Part shown: positions 1 to 11,989 of the stretch, piece after piece
How positions within the stretch are numbered: position 1 is the first letter of the stretch
Layout: each line of letters opens with the position of its first letter
DNA from: Gymnorhina tibicen
Lineage: Eukaryota; Chordata; Aves; Passeriformes; Artamidae
DNA: 64,000 bases
Direction: 5' to 3'
Assembly (NCBI GenBank): GCA_013399875.1
Contig: VXAZ01001670.1
Span: 609,519 to 673,518, forward strand
Position numbers and translations under genes: made by a program
Notes under the pieces: model-generated
Databases searched by the model: none
The model's input: only the letters and a program-made list of their open reading frames with translations
Told to the model about the DNA's origin: nothing

Positions 1-90
1 GACCTCCTCCCGTGCCGCCGTCCCGCCGTGCCTCGGGGGGCAGCCGGCACGGGGAGCCCTCGGCCGCGGCAGGGGGATGGATGCGCTGAG
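1..90 (+). other. Possible 3' part of a first exon ending in a splice donor
   Basis: The sequence GAG|GTAACG at 90/91 is an acceptable vertebrate splice donor, and it lies inside the CpG island. The plus frame containing ATG-like context upstream is open across the junction, so coding potential cannot be decided. If real, the AT-rich sequence to the right is the start of a long first intron. No acceptor or second exon for this transcript was recognised in the window. Confidence 0.2.
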
Positions 91-170
91 GTAACGCCGT
101 CCCCCCGCGCCGCCCTGTCCCAGGGCTCGTCCTGCGGCCGCAGCTGCTCTGGAGCAAAGAGAGAACCAGG
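1..170. promoter_or_regulatory. Edge of a CpG island, probable promoter or first-exon region
   Basis: About twenty CpG dinucleotides fall in the first ~150 bases, whereas the rest of the window is strongly CpG-depleted. The segment is very GC-rich, with runs of CCGCCG and GCCGCGGC, and drops sharply to AT-rich sequence after about position 180. In vertebrates such islands usually mark promoters and first exons. The island continues off the left edge, so transcription start and direction cannot be fixed. A donor-like site, GCTGAG|GTAACG at 90/91, would fit a plus-strand first exon. The open frame here (from position 28) is short and could equally be 5' untranslated sequence. Confidence 0.6.
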
Positions 171-359
171 GATGACCTCGCTCTTTAAAACTCTCTATGG
201 CTCTTACAGATTTTTTTTGTTTTAAATGCTCCTGCAACAATGCGCTTAGTCCAAACAGGTGTATCTGCACTTAATCCTCGGAGAGTGAGGAATGCAGCCA
301 GAGTTTGCAGCCCATAAATCAATAAACAAATGCAGTAGCATTATCTAGTAATTTACTGC

Positions 360-520
360 CTATCAATTTGCATGGCAAAAATCCCCAGCCACCCTGGGGA
401 AGGCAAGCACCAGCAGTGAAGTGACTTACACAGGATCACTCAGGGAGTCAATAAGGAGCTTTGGAAAAGAAGCCAGCCAGTCAGCCCCAGGACTCACCTT
501 GCACTGCACTGCCTCCCTCC
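360..520 (-). repeat. Ancient L3/MIR-type remnant
   Basis: The stretch around 418-455 (AAGTGACTTACACAGGATCA, then CAGGGAGTCA) follows the widespread amniote MIR/L3 core pattern 'gtgacttgcccaaggtcacacag', read in reverse orientation. It continues to a 'CACTGCCTCCC'-like end as in L3-type elements. It is heavily diverged, and the boundaries are approximate. Confidence 0.55.
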
Positions 521-879
521 CCTTCATTTATTCATACAAACGAATAAATTGCTTATGACTGTAAGTTCTCCTGTTTTCCCCTGTAGAACCGTGGTTGTAG
601 GTGTGCACGCATGCGCCTCTGAAACCTGCTGTTTGACTCGAGTATTTCCCTAACGCAGAGATGCAGTGTTTTCAGTCATTGATCTCAATTTGGTACAACA
701 TGTCACTAACTTGTAATGATCAACCTGAGTTGCACGCCTAATACTTTTAGCTGAGCCTGACGTGCTCGTAATTTATTTTCTAGTAACTTATACTAAAGTG
801 ATGTAAATCAGGGACTAAAGCAATCAGAAATGCTTTGGTGTTTTGCTGGGTTTAATCAATGATTGTGAAAAGCAAGAAT

Positions 880-1095
880 ATTATCTTCACATTTATCTAA
901 CATCTGCCACCTAAGAATCTCAGAGTGCTTTAAAATCTTTTATTAATGAAGCCATTCAACAGCTTTAGGTATTACTTTGCCATTCTGTAGATAAGGAAAC
1001 AGAGGCTCAGTCATGTTGAGCCAGTGAGTGACTGATAGACATGGGAACTGAACAGACACTGAGCTTCTCCATCTCAAGCAGTACATGCTGTTAGT
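880..1095 (-). repeat. Ancient L3/MIR-type remnant
   Basis: AGAATCTCAGAGTGCTTTA at about 914, then AGATAAGGAAACAGAGGCTC at about 990, then GTGAGTGACTGATAGACATG, reproduce the order of landmarks in the reverse complement of MIR/L3 ('cagatgaggaaactgaggc'). This is one of the clearest ancient interspersed repeats in the window. It has no coding potential. Confidence 0.65.
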
Positions 1096-2020
1096 ATAAA
1101 CTAACTTGACTGATTTGGTGGCCATTTGAGAGCCTTAAAGTGTGACTATCAGCTTTCCTCACAATGGGGCACACAGGTGGAGACAGGACTGAGTAACCTG
1201 TAGTGCAGATGCCTCCTGGATGGTGAATTTGTGGTGCCATACAGAGGGCACAGAGCAGTTTTATCTGTGCAAGACAACTATTCCCAGCCCTGAGTTTTGT
1301 TGAGGAAACTGAAGTTGCTGCCATATATGTGGTGGGATACCCAAAAGGATCCTGTGAAGAAGCTCCCTGCTCCTAACTACTTGGGGGAAGGGGGGAATAT
1401 AAACTGGCATAACACCCTTGGAGGGCTGCTGACCCATGAGTCAGCACCCTTGAATCCCTTGTCACAGAAGTCCTAATTTTCACACAGTCCACAGACAAAG
1501 CACTCTGAAAAATTTATTGTGTAGTTAAGCTGTAGGGAGCCTGATTTAGGGGAGGATGGGAAGGACATGTATTAAATACACATCACTGAGTAGCTGATTT
1601 GTAAAATAAAGAAAATCTGAATGAGTTTCAGACCCAGATAGTTATAAGCAGTGCAACAAAGATCTGCCTCTCATCATTTTACTTTCTGTTTTCTCTGGCT
1701 AAAGCATTACAAAAAGGACAGAACATATCACACATTACAGGATCAGTCAAAGGGGCTACAGGTCCTACAGGTTTAAACACTGGGGACTCAATGCTGCTTT
1801 TCCAGGAGGCAGTGATGGAAAATTCCTTAATTTGTGTGGAAAATAAATATGTTTTAGAAAGTGCAATTCTAGGCATAAGAGCAGGGGAACTGCATGGATA
1901 CGCTCCTCGCCCCTCTCCTGCAACTATTTGCCCCGTTACTGAAAGAGAAGAACCCAAAAGAGGTTGTTTCTTTGACTAAACTGTGGTATCATCCTTCAGC
2001 TTTTAATTCCCCTTTAACAG
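1096..2020. other. Unique non-coding sequence, no gene seen
   Basis: No recognised gene or repeat. Only short open frames occur (60-92 codons), overlapping on both strands and without family resemblance. A NF-E2/MAF-like site lies at 1427-1446. Confidence 0.6.
1427..1446. promoter_or_regulatory. NF-E2/MAF-like site inside an inverted repeat
   Basis: ATGAGTCAGCA at 1436-1446 is, on the minus strand, TGCTGACTCAT, a full match to the NF-E2/small-MAF consensus. It overlaps an inverted repeat of TGCTGAC (1427-1433) and GTCAGCA (1440-1446). Sites of this length do occur by chance, so function is only inferred. Confidence 0.25.
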
Positions 2021-2204
2021 TCCAACGGGCCACATCCTCTTCTCCATACTCAAGCTCCTGTTCATGCTGGCCACCTACCTCTTGGGTCGCTGTGAGAGGC
2101 AGAGCCCTCAATGGACAATAAATTACCAAGCTCCAAAACAAAGCACTGATCCTTTTCCTCATTCTGCTATCAATCTTTCCCCACATACAGAGGTACCAGC
2201 TTAG
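2021..2204 (+). other. Exon-like segment (unassigned; minus-strand reading also possible)
   Basis: A pyrimidine-rich tract runs into AACAG at 2016-2020 and resembles a splice acceptor. From 2022 the frame opens with CCA ACG GGC and continues to a TAG at 2202-2204. The first ~23 codons use mainly C or G at the third position and encode a hydrophobic stretch (HILFSILKLLFMLATYLLG), unlike the AT-rich surroundings. GTGAGA at 2092 could be a donor. On the minus strand the same place offers an acceptor (CTCTCACAG, AG at 2091-2090) followed by an open frame to a stop at 1989, giving an acidic peptide. At most one strand can be right, and the segment may instead be conserved non-coding DNA. I do not recognise either product. 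Confidence 0.2.
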
Positions 2205-4484
2205 GTGCTGGTAGGACATACAAAGGTGAGCATCACTTCAGACTGCCCTGGCCAGAGACAGAAAATGCCTGGGCAGTCCATGAACAGGAGAAATAGAGTG
2301 GCTGTGTATTGCCCCTCTGATGAGGATTTGCTCTACATTCTGCCTACCAACCTTCCTTTGCTGCAAACCAGTGGGTAAACTGCCTTAGGCAAAAATGAGA
2401 AGGGCCAAGAAAACCAAACTCTAGGAGTACACCATAAAAATAAGTACTGAAAAAAAGGAAAACGTGTGCAGCTAGCTATAAATACATCATAGGATTCTGG
2501 TGACACCATAAAGTACTGGAACTTCACTCTGCCTTGCTTTATTAGGTGTCAGTGGATGTATTTATTGCCCTGTAGTTCACAGGTGACTCATTTATTTAGC
2601 AGCACCACTGCAGGAAGAGGGCAGATTTCAATTGCAGCTTTCCTCCTGGGTGGCAAGGGCAAGTTTATAGTCAGAAGTGACATTTCAACGTAAGTCCCAC
2701 CAGATTTACTTCAAAAGTAGCTGGCTTTGTTGTATTCATATTAGTTTATTTAATCTGGGTAAACATAGAGTCTTTCTAAATGCTCTTGTGTCTTCAGAAC
2801 CGAGATGGATACCTTAAAGGATAATGGTTTCCATGATATGTTGATCCCTACAGATATGAGAAAAGTAGTCTTATTTCCTACATAGCTGTTTCTTTTACTA
2901 AAAGAGCAGAGGGCCACTATATTCTGCAAAAATGAGAAATAATAAAGCAATTGTTTCTGAGTTTTAGAATCCCAGAAAGAGACTCAGTCATCTTCAAGGC
3001 CAGGAAAAGTTTGTACTCCATATTATTTGAGGGAGCAAGTGCAACTTTCTCTATGTTTCCTATTAATTCTTAGCTGTTAATTACTTTGCTGCACTCAGAA
3101 CTGAAAAATCAGTGCTGCTGTAAAATCACAGATTTCTCAAACTGGATCCAATGGGGAAACTCAATTAGCATTTATCAATACAGGGTGCCTTCCAGAGAGA
3201 GAACAGCTTTGCCTCCAGTAGAAGCTAACAAGGTACAGCCTTAGTCAGTGCTTTGCTATATAATAAGGTTAAGAGAATAAGGTCAGCTAGAACAGCCTGT
3301 CACCCAGAAGCTTTTCCCAGACCGAACTGTTTCTCTCAAGGTTCAAAGCAGTTCTTTTTTTTTTTTAATGTACTTTTCCAAAAACAAGAAGGAGGGTGAA
3401 AACAGGTTTCACTTATGATGTTAAAATCCAGTTTTAAATAAAATAAAACAAACCAGAGGGAATTGCATGCTCTAGAGAGCTTAGGACTGGCATATAGACA
3501 CCTTTGTCTTTAGCAAACTACTAAAAATTCTGCTGACAACAGCAGTGACCAAAAATCTGGTAAATTCCTCAGCACTGCTGGCAGAATTAACTGCTCTAAG
3601 ACTAGTCCCTGGTTCCCCACTGTCCTTGTCATCACTGTCTCTCTGCAGGCAGCCTCAAGAGGTAGGACCCAGCAGCACCAAAGAATTATCAGTGTTTGCT
3701 CATCCAGAGCGAAAAGGGAGGGTTGCTCCTGGACAGGGCTGAAAACTACGCACACAGCTGCTGTTATGCAGTACTTTTTCTTGTGTGCAGTACTTTTTTT
3801 TGTGTATAACCAAGCTGCTGCAGTCTTTGTAGTTCTCAGTTTTATTCTGTATCTGGGAAGAAAAAAAAAAGCAACCTTTTCTCAGGGCTTCTGTGCTTTC
3901 CTTTAACAACCAGTAAGTCCAGTTACCTACAAAAGTTGAGGCATATGCCTTACATGTTACCAGTAACATAGGGCAGGTATTCTCTTTTCTGCTCAGCTCC
4001 AAGGGACCACAGATTGCCAAAAGCAACTAATATAGAAGCTTTAGAGCCTAGTTTTGTTCTCATTTATGTCCGGGTGAATAAACTCAACGGAGCCAGCAGA
4101 TTGATGTCAGTGAAGGGAAATGTGACAATTGGTGTTCATTTGTGAGAAGAGAAATGCAAGTTGATTACAACCAGTTAGTCTGGGCTAGCAGTAGGTTAGC
4201 CAAAAAGCAGTGGCAACTACTGGGACACAAACTCAGTTCTATCAAACATCCAATTTAAGGGCCAAAAATCTTGCGAAGTTCAGACTTTTCTGACACACTT
4301 AGAGACCTATGTTGGTGGAAACAAGCAAGAGCAAGTGCATGGGCACACAAATACAGCAACAGATCTCATTTTGATAAGCATTAATCAACTATAATTGGGA
4401 AATAGGCAATGTCAGGATTTGCTAATGCAAACTGACAATAACATGTTAAAATTGCCCCTGTTTGCTGGGTAATGTATAAAGGAT
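2205..4484. other. Unique non-coding sequence, no gene seen
   Basis: AT-rich unique sequence. It holds a T12 run at 3355-3366 and short A/T runs near 3790 and 3860. Open frames are short (longest 108 codons, minus, 3700-4026) and of chance type. No repeat family was recognised. Confidence 0.6.
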
Positions 4485-4590
4485 GATCCACTGTACTCAG
4501 CACTATGCAAACTAACACAATCTGAGAGTCCCTTCCCTAGAGAGATTACAGACTTGTTGGAAAGGCATGAGCCAACATATGTCAGAACAG
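4485..4590. repeat. Ancient L3/MIR-like remnant
   Basis: ACTCAGCACTATGCAAACTA, then GAGTCCCTTCCCTAGAGAGA, then TTACAGACTTGTTGGAAAGG follow the L3-type pattern 'agcactttgcaaac ... agtccctgccccaaagagcttacaatctaa'. Landmarks are in the expected order, with high divergence. The boundaries are soft. Confidence 0.5.
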
Positions 4591-6889
4591 CTTTATGAGC
4601 AAACAGTACCTTTTTTTGGCCAAAGTCTGCTAGTCTGTGAACCTGAGAGAATGGAAAGGCTTAGATACTGGCAATAGTGCCTTCATGCAGGAGTGTCTAG
4701 TCCACGCTTTCAGCCCTGAGCATGTGAGCTCTTCACTCCATCATCCCTGGGAATTCTCCTTCACAGAATGTGCTGCAGAGATATCCCTGACTACCTGCAC
4801 AAGACAACAGCAAGCATCCTCTTTCCTAATGCTGCCTCAAAAATTAGGACAAAATCCTTCCCACACTTCAGACCTATACCAGATCAGCAATTATGAATGG
4901 GCTTTGTGTTAAATAAAGGATGCCCAAGTTTAATTTACTTCAATCATCATAAGGTTCTGTTACTCAAGTACCAACTGTCTCCCCTTCTGTCTCACCAACA
5001 CTTTAGTCCCTGCCTCTGGGGTACTTTATCAAAGTGGGCTAAGCAGGCTCTAGTTTGCCCTTCAGCAGTGTGCTGACAGGCAGACTCTCATCTCACAAGA
5101 GAAAACTGATCTTCTGTGGCTGCAGAGCTTTTTCCTCCAGGAAGGTTGGAACTGCATCTATCTCTTTTACTCTCAGTAGAAGCTGGGCTCAATGGCAGCT
5201 GCTCAAAGCTTGTCAGGCAGAGAAACAGAACCTGCTTCGACTTCTTGTATCGCTTTCAGCAATGTGACTTTTTATCAAAGGTTTGTTCAGACTCAGAAAG
5301 ATTAGAGAAACCAAAAGATTGGCCAAGTTTGAAAAAATCAGGGTTGCCCGCTGCTTGACCTTAGATAATTACTGAATCACCAATGAATATAAAGAACCCA
5401 ACAGTTTAATTTTCTGATGTTTCTGTCACAGAATTCACACTTCTGTACCTCTACTACCTATGTTTCACTTAAGTATACCAGTATAAAATGGTAGTGACCT
5501 GTAGCATGTGCCTAGAACTGATTTCCATCATTCATAACAGCCCCCTCTTACAGATCTGCGATTAGCCTGATTTTATGTTGAGCCAACTTCATCTCTAGCC
5601 TAACTCCTAGCAACTGATACTATGGATGCATGTAGCTACTATGTTTATGGAAACAAAAAGATATGTGTACCTTGTTCTTCTTATGTTTGGAATCAGTGTT
5701 GGCAAGTCTAAGGCGAAGGGGAACAGCCTGTTTCCAGCTTAGGTGTGAGCCCTGCCTGGGATGACACACTGCTGTGATCCCTTGCCCTCAGTAACTCTCA
5801 CAGCCGCAAGAGGTTAGATGCACCAGCTGATCACAGAGGAGGATGTGTTGCCTACTGTAAATTTGTATCTATTCTGCAGATTTAGATTTAGATCTGAAAG
5901 GTCTGCAAGCCCAGTGCCTTACACACTATGGCAAATATTAGCACTGCAGAACTAACATCTATGTCACGAATTCTTACTGTGGAACAGCTGGGAAATTATT
6001 TTTAAGAATTCTGAGTTCTGAAATTTAAATAGCACCTGAAAGGCTGAAGTAGAAAGACACAGAGAATAGATGGAGCTAAAATACCTGCTGAGATAAATAG
6101 GGAACTATTTTAATTTTACCCATGAAAGCAGAAAGAAGACTTATTTTCCTTTTGCAGTCAAAGAAATCTTGTCTGACACAGAAAGGAAAAGCTGGAAAAG
6201 TGTTGCTTTTGCTCCTTTAAACTGACTTCTGTACTAATGAAAAGTGAGTTCTCTAATACACACTGTGCACAGGCTCCCCTCTGCTTCTCTTCTATCTATC
6301 ATCTTGCCTGACTTTTGCCTGTAATCACCTGTTCAACTCACAGCAATAACTGCCAGGTGACTGGTGTTTGCCGTGGTCATCCTGCCACCAAAAAAAAAAG
6401 TAATTAAAAGCAAGGAAAGATATAGGGGGAAAACCTTTCAATGACATGAGTGTCTTACCACCCAACAAAGAGTGAAGCGATTCTAGCGGCCAAGCCTCCT
6501 TGCGTGGGAGCTGCTGGTAGCTGTAATTTCCTAAGATGTATACCTTGTCAGTGTGCAGGAGACGAAGAGAAAAAGAAGGTCAGAGCAGCCAAAGCTAAAA
6601 ATTGGAAGGACAAAAGAAGACACTGGGGGGGAACAATTCTTCTGCTTTTAACCCTGAAAGAGCCCATTCTGCATTGTCCGTGTCAAATTACTTACTGGCT
6701 AAGGTATAACAAACAATAAGTTGTTACATGGCCTTCTCCTTGCCCAAAGGGGACAGCTGTTTTGACATGTGCTGCCTGTGCTACGTGACCTGCACAGGGT
6801 GGTACACCGCATACAGTCCAATTGCTCTCAACCACAGTAGAAATGAACTTTTCCCCTCCAAGAACTCGGCTCATAATAGACTAGATGGA
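4591..6889. other. Unique non-coding sequence, no gene seen
   Basis: No recognisable gene. Open frames of 60-91 codons are scattered on both strands. An A10 run lies at about 6390. Weak MIR-like wording around 5750-5960 was too degraded to call. Confidence 0.6.
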
Positions 6890-7020
6890 CAGGTACCTTA
6901 AGAGGCTATATTGTCCATCTCTCCACCAATGCAGTATAAACTTTACCTAAATACTCTTGGTGATGTCTAAAGTGCAATGATGAAGAATCAATTCTCTGGA
7001 AGCAATAAATACCAGTGTTC
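6890..7020 (-). repeat. Ancient CR1 LINE fragment (3' region)
   Basis: GAGGCTATATTGTCCATCTC, then CACCAATGCAGTATAAAC, then GGTGATGTCTAAAGT match the order of landmarks near the 3' end of old CR1 elements read on the minus strand ('gaggtcatctagtccat...ccaatgcaggat...'). It is much more diverged than the CR1 at 40788-41405. Confidence 0.55.
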
Positions 7021-7854
7021 AACTTTATCAGCAAATTTTTTTTCTCCTTCTCACAAATCTGCCAGAGTTAAAGAAATCACATGTGACACCTATGAATTAC
7101 AAATGCATTAATCAGGATATAATTAATCTTAACTCTCCTTCTGCCCAGATATAAATATACTAAAATATAGTAACAGTAAATAATATATTGCAACACTCTG
7201 ATGGTATATATAAGCATCTCAGTAAGAACGTGACCAACATGACCACCGAACAGGCAAACAAGACATAGTTATTTGGTCATAGGAGACATCCGGGTAACAA
7301 GAAGTTGCAACAAAGGATAAGATAAGCATAAGGGATGCAAACAGACAGGCATCCTGCTAAACACACAAGAAGCATGTCTGGGAAAGGAAAGAACAAGAGA
7401 AGCAGCACTGTTGGCAGTTGAAGATCCCGTTTTTGGGAGATCAAAATAGCATTAAAGAATTGAGTATGTAAAGGGTAATTGCATACAGAAGATGACAAGC
7501 CAGCATCACTTCCAACTTCTCTCATCTTTCTCTACTTCTCACCTCTTCTGCAGTTAAAACCACCAAGGACTGTAGCTGTCAGTGCTAAGTGTAGAGAATC
7601 AGCTCTGTGGCACTGTACAGTCACAGTTAATTTGGGACATAAATGTTAAAGAATAACATTTCTGTAGTTTTATATATAAAACAATAATTAATGATAACGA
7701 TTGAGAATTAACCATTAGCATAAAGTGTGTTACTACTCAGTGAGTTCAGTGAAGTTTTGTTTTAAAGTTTAAAAATGATTTACGAGTGTTCTAAACATTT
7801 CCTTCCTAGCAATCTGTAATTCCCCAACATACATAAACACACACATTTTCAGTT
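7021..7854. other. AT-rich non-coding sequence between two old CR1 pieces
   Basis: Notably AT-rich, especially 7090-7220 and 7640-7800 (TATATATAAAAC, TAATTAATGATAA). No gene was recognised. It separates two CR1 pieces in the same orientation, so it may be a later insertion, or the two pieces may be independent. Confidence 0.5.
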
Positions 7855-8310
7855 GCAATGTCGAGGTCTGTTATTTTTTCCCTATCAAACAAGAAAAATT
7901 ATTTCCTTCCTCTTTACAGATACTGTGCATATATTTGAAGACTTCTGCTATGTCCCTCTTCCCTAGACAAGGACATTTGCTATATTGTTCCTTAGAAATA
8001 TGTGGGGTTTAGACTCTGCTCATTATTGCTGGTTTCCTAGAGACTTTTTCCAAATATCTACATTTTTGTTGAAGTGCAATGTCCCAGACTGGATGCAGTT
8101 CTTCAGATAAAGTCTCATGAGCACTGCATACATATTTCACATATCTTATTGATGATACTCCTGTTTATATTTCTTGTAAGGTGTTTGCCCCTCTCGCACT
8201 GAAGGAGAGCACATATTAGCACCTTGCTAGCTAGTTCCAGATATATATTCTGTAACATGGAAAATACCACTAAACCCTGGTCCACAGGTTCCTAGGCCTT
8301 TTGCACTGAG
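7855..8310 (-). repeat. Ancient CR1 LINE fragment (3' coding part and tail)
   Basis: ATATTTGAAGACTTCTGCTA, then TGTCCCTCTTC, then CAATGTCCCAGACTGGATGC, then CAGTTCTTCAGATAAAGTCT, then ATGATACTCCTGTTTATAT follow the minus-strand CR1 landmarks ('atttgaagac...atgtccc', 'cagaactggacacagtactcc', 'actcctgtt'). Reading frames are destroyed. It corresponds to the reverse-transcriptase tail region and is upstream, in element terms, of the piece at 6890-7020. Confidence 0.65.
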
Positions 8311-11300
8311 ATTTTTTAAAGGTTTTGCAACTTTCAGGAAGTGCAGCTTAGGTCACTGAAGTATTATCCTGGGATGAGTAGTTATACAGCACCTGTTCCC
8401 TGCTGGTATATTTAATACTAGCAAGGACAGGCCCTGGCTTAAAGGTATGCAATGCACCCACACAAGCAAATCAAACAGATGGAAGCAGAATATGCTCTAG
8501 GTCCATTTGCAGCAACTGATCAGAGACCTTACTGGGATACTTGGTCACCAGCAGAGAAGCTCAACAAAAGGACAATAGTGAGAATAATTATAAGAAGCAT
8601 GAACTGCTTTAAAAACATCTCTCTTCTTGTGAAGCACCTCCCTCTCCTATCATTCCCTAGGGTCACAAAGTCTACCTACACAAGCTCCCCCAGCACTGAA
8701 GGTCTCCTGAGGCACCAGCAGTTTCCTTGACTTGTCATATCCAACTGACATGTGATTCAAAGAGTGTTTGTACCAACATGGATGTACTATCTATTGGATA
8801 GAACAAAAAATCCAGCTACTCATTGTACAGTGCCAAGGAAAAAACTAAAAACAGCGATGTGGGGATTACACTTAGATACATACAAGCACATGTGCATGCA
8901 CACATGCACACATTTCTGCTTTCCTCTCTCCTCTGTAGCCTCTTTATCTCTTCCTCAGACCATCAGCCAGGGACAACTACAGAAGAAACCAAAAAAAAGG
9001 GAAAATAGCAAAATGCCTGCATAACCTGTAGAGGGAACTCACTTGAAGAACCACACTTCTTTATTTCTTCCATCTGAATTTTGAATTGGTCATGCAAAAG
9101 CCATCTGCACCCTGGACCAATATATCCCTTAAGTCACCCCTTAAATTATAATTAGGTCTGCATAGTTTTAATTAGATGCCACAATTCACCCTCCTCGCCT
9201 TTTTATTAGTCACCTAAAGTGAGCACTCAGGATGGCAACACACAGACTGACTCGTCCAGGGTACTGGCAAAAGTATGGTGGGTACTGTGAGGGTGAAAGA
9301 AATGTGAGTGGTCTTTAGGATGACTAACTGTGAATCATTTTGTTTCTGTCTTTATCTCTGCATTCTGATCTCCTCCTGCACAGAAATCTGAAGGTAGCTA
9401 TTTTGTGACAGCCCAAGCTACCAAAAAAAAAACCCGAAGAGACAGAAAGCAGTATGTGATCAACAGAATGAGCAGATATACAGGTGCTCTGTATAACACA
9501 TTTTCTTGCACTGAGATGCTACTTACCCACTACCAGCCCCTATACTAGGTGTTATCATCAGAAATGTAGCAGCAGTCAGATAAAACAAGGGCATCTGATA
9601 TTCCTGGCTACCTGAAAAAAATGTTTGTTCTACAAGCAGCAGAACTACAGAAATAACTGATTAGGAAATGAGACTTTATGATATCCCTTTGTTGTGCCAT
9701 GTGTGCCCTCCCCTATTCACCACAATGTCACCACACGACCTTTGGTTCTCCCTGCATTCTCTCACACTCCCTCCTCTGATGTGCTCAGATTTTTGTCATA
9801 TTTTCTTACCCCACTGTAACACCTTTCACTTCTTTTCCTTCTCATGTCTTGCTTTGGCCGTGGAAAAGGCAGTCTGTGTTGATGCAGGTTCAGAGTTGCA
9901 AACCTACCAGCTGGTGGACCAGCCCTTATGCCTCGGCAGGGATGAGGAACAGGTTTTGGAGGAATTCACTATCTCTGGGGCTTTAATGCTCCTGTCAAAT
10001 GTGGTGGCTGCTGGCCAGGCAACCAAAGAGGTGATGGCCAAACAGAGTGATTTTAGAAGCATAATTTCCCCAGAAAAGCAGACTGAAATAACACTATATT
10101 TCCACACTTGTACAGTATGGTCCAGAAGGAATCCTTCAAATGTGAGTGATTCTAAGCCCCTTTGATCAAGCATTACTCTCCACTAGAAATGGGATATTTC
10201 ACCTAGCACTAGCAAGAGGACCTAGACTAGAACCCAAAGGTAGGGTGCCTCTCTTCCCCACCTCAAACACTGCTTCTGTATCAGAGCCAAACACTGAACA
10301 AAACTTGCACAGGAAAGAGAAATAAATTATCTAATGCACTTTGAGGAAAGAAGAAAGTATTACACAAAACTAAATTTCAAAACCAGTAGAACAGCACATT
10401 TCCAACTTCTCTCGGGGAAATGGGTGGCCTCTGAGGGAAGCCCCCAAGCCATCTAATTATTTGTGGGTTCTTTGAGACCCTTTGACCCATCCCCAGAAAG
10501 ACTGCTGAGCTTTAAAAAACTTTTAACAAAATTTTCATCTAAAGGAATGAAGCTATGCTTTCAACAAAGGATGATCTAATAATTTGGGTTTGGTTTGGTT
10601 TTTTTCCCCAGCAAGCTGTATTGCAACAAATCACTCTCATTATTGGGTTTTCTCAGGCCGCTAGTTGCTGGCATATATATAACACATATCCAGATGTTTA
10701 TACAGAGCTTATCATAGCTTAGGTTACATAAATCGTGGTAAAATAGGGTTAAAATCACACTAGGCAAAGCACTGAAACAACCAGACAAAAATCCTACTCC
10801 ATCCAAGTGGGACAGCTGGCATTTAGTGGGTATTTTTACCTCCATCCATCTTCATTTTTCTCCTTATCTCCCATCTTGTAATTGCCCATCCCATCCTGCA
10901 CAGTAACACACACAGGCTCACCCACTCACTCCCATTTCTTCTCTTGCCAAGAAGAGCATCCTGCGTGGGATTCAATCATTTGTTGTCCACAGAACTTCTG
11001 GTGTGTGTCTCTCTAAATAGCTGACATCTGGAGGAGCTATACCCTCCTTAGCACAATCAGATGCTGCTAAAGAACATGACAAAATGCCTCATTCTTAAAA
11101 TATCTTCTCTCTCCCCCCTGCTACTTCTTTCCAATGGGTTTTTTTCTGAGAGGGATTCACAGTCCACTACATATAGTGACCAGCTTTCACAGCTGTTGCT
11201 CCCAGGGACATAAAGAAACCAATACAAAAGTACACACTGATAACAATCCATTATTTCTGCATCCACATCTATAATATACTCACTGCTTTTTAGGAAGAAT

Positions 11301-11989
11301 GTATCATTCTAGAACCCTGCTGCAGAGCTAGGAAAACAACCTGAGCATTTGAGTTCTTTAATTACTAACCCCCAATTTCCTCTTCATTATTCAACAGACA
11401 GTTTTTATATCAACTAAAACAGAGGTTTCACAAACCAGAATTTTCTAACTATACAAATGTGTTTCACTTAATGATTGTTTCTGCCTCACAGTCAAATAGA
11501 GAGTCTACAAGAACATGATCCTGATCCTAGTATGATTAAAAGGCTGAAAGAAATGCAGAAGGGGGAAAATGTTACATGGATTTCCAGCTTGCCTCGATTT
11601 TGAATGCTTGATTTTGCGACAAAAATCCCGAATTACACAAGAGCAGGGTTGTTGCTGGCTTGTTAAACATTCTCTCACACACACATGCCAATCTATTCAT
11701 GTTCATGTGTAATCTTTACTTCAGTGGAGTATGCTTTCATTCAAAAAGTACAGCTAGCACATACATGCCTCAGGTCACCCAGGCAAAAGAAATTCAGACA
11801 GCCAGCAAAGTGATGGGTAGCACAGATGCTCCTGAACTGATTAAATTGCTGTTGCTAGAACACACACACACCATAATCCTTTTCCCTTTCGGTTTATTCA
11901 AAGTACGCTGTCATTCTTCTCCAACCCCTTCCAAAGTGCTCTTGTTAGCAGGTTGAGAAAATTAAGTTAAGTTGACTCACTAATATTAA
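8311..11989. other. Unique non-coding sequence, no gene seen
   Basis: It includes the longest open frame of the window (9668-10165, 165 codons), which I judge to be chance. An A10 run lies at 9423-9432 followed by CCC. A stretch at 9140-9190 has several TAATTA-type homeodomain core sites (ATAATTAG, TTAATTAG). A short GTTTGG-repeat runs into a T-run at 10586-10606. No repeat family or gene was recognised. Confidence 0.55.

Noticed and set aside
9668..10165. Longest open frame, 165 codons, plus strand
   Set aside because: At this composition about one frame of this length is expected by chance in six frames of 64 kb. No domain, no known family and no convincing splice or promoter context.
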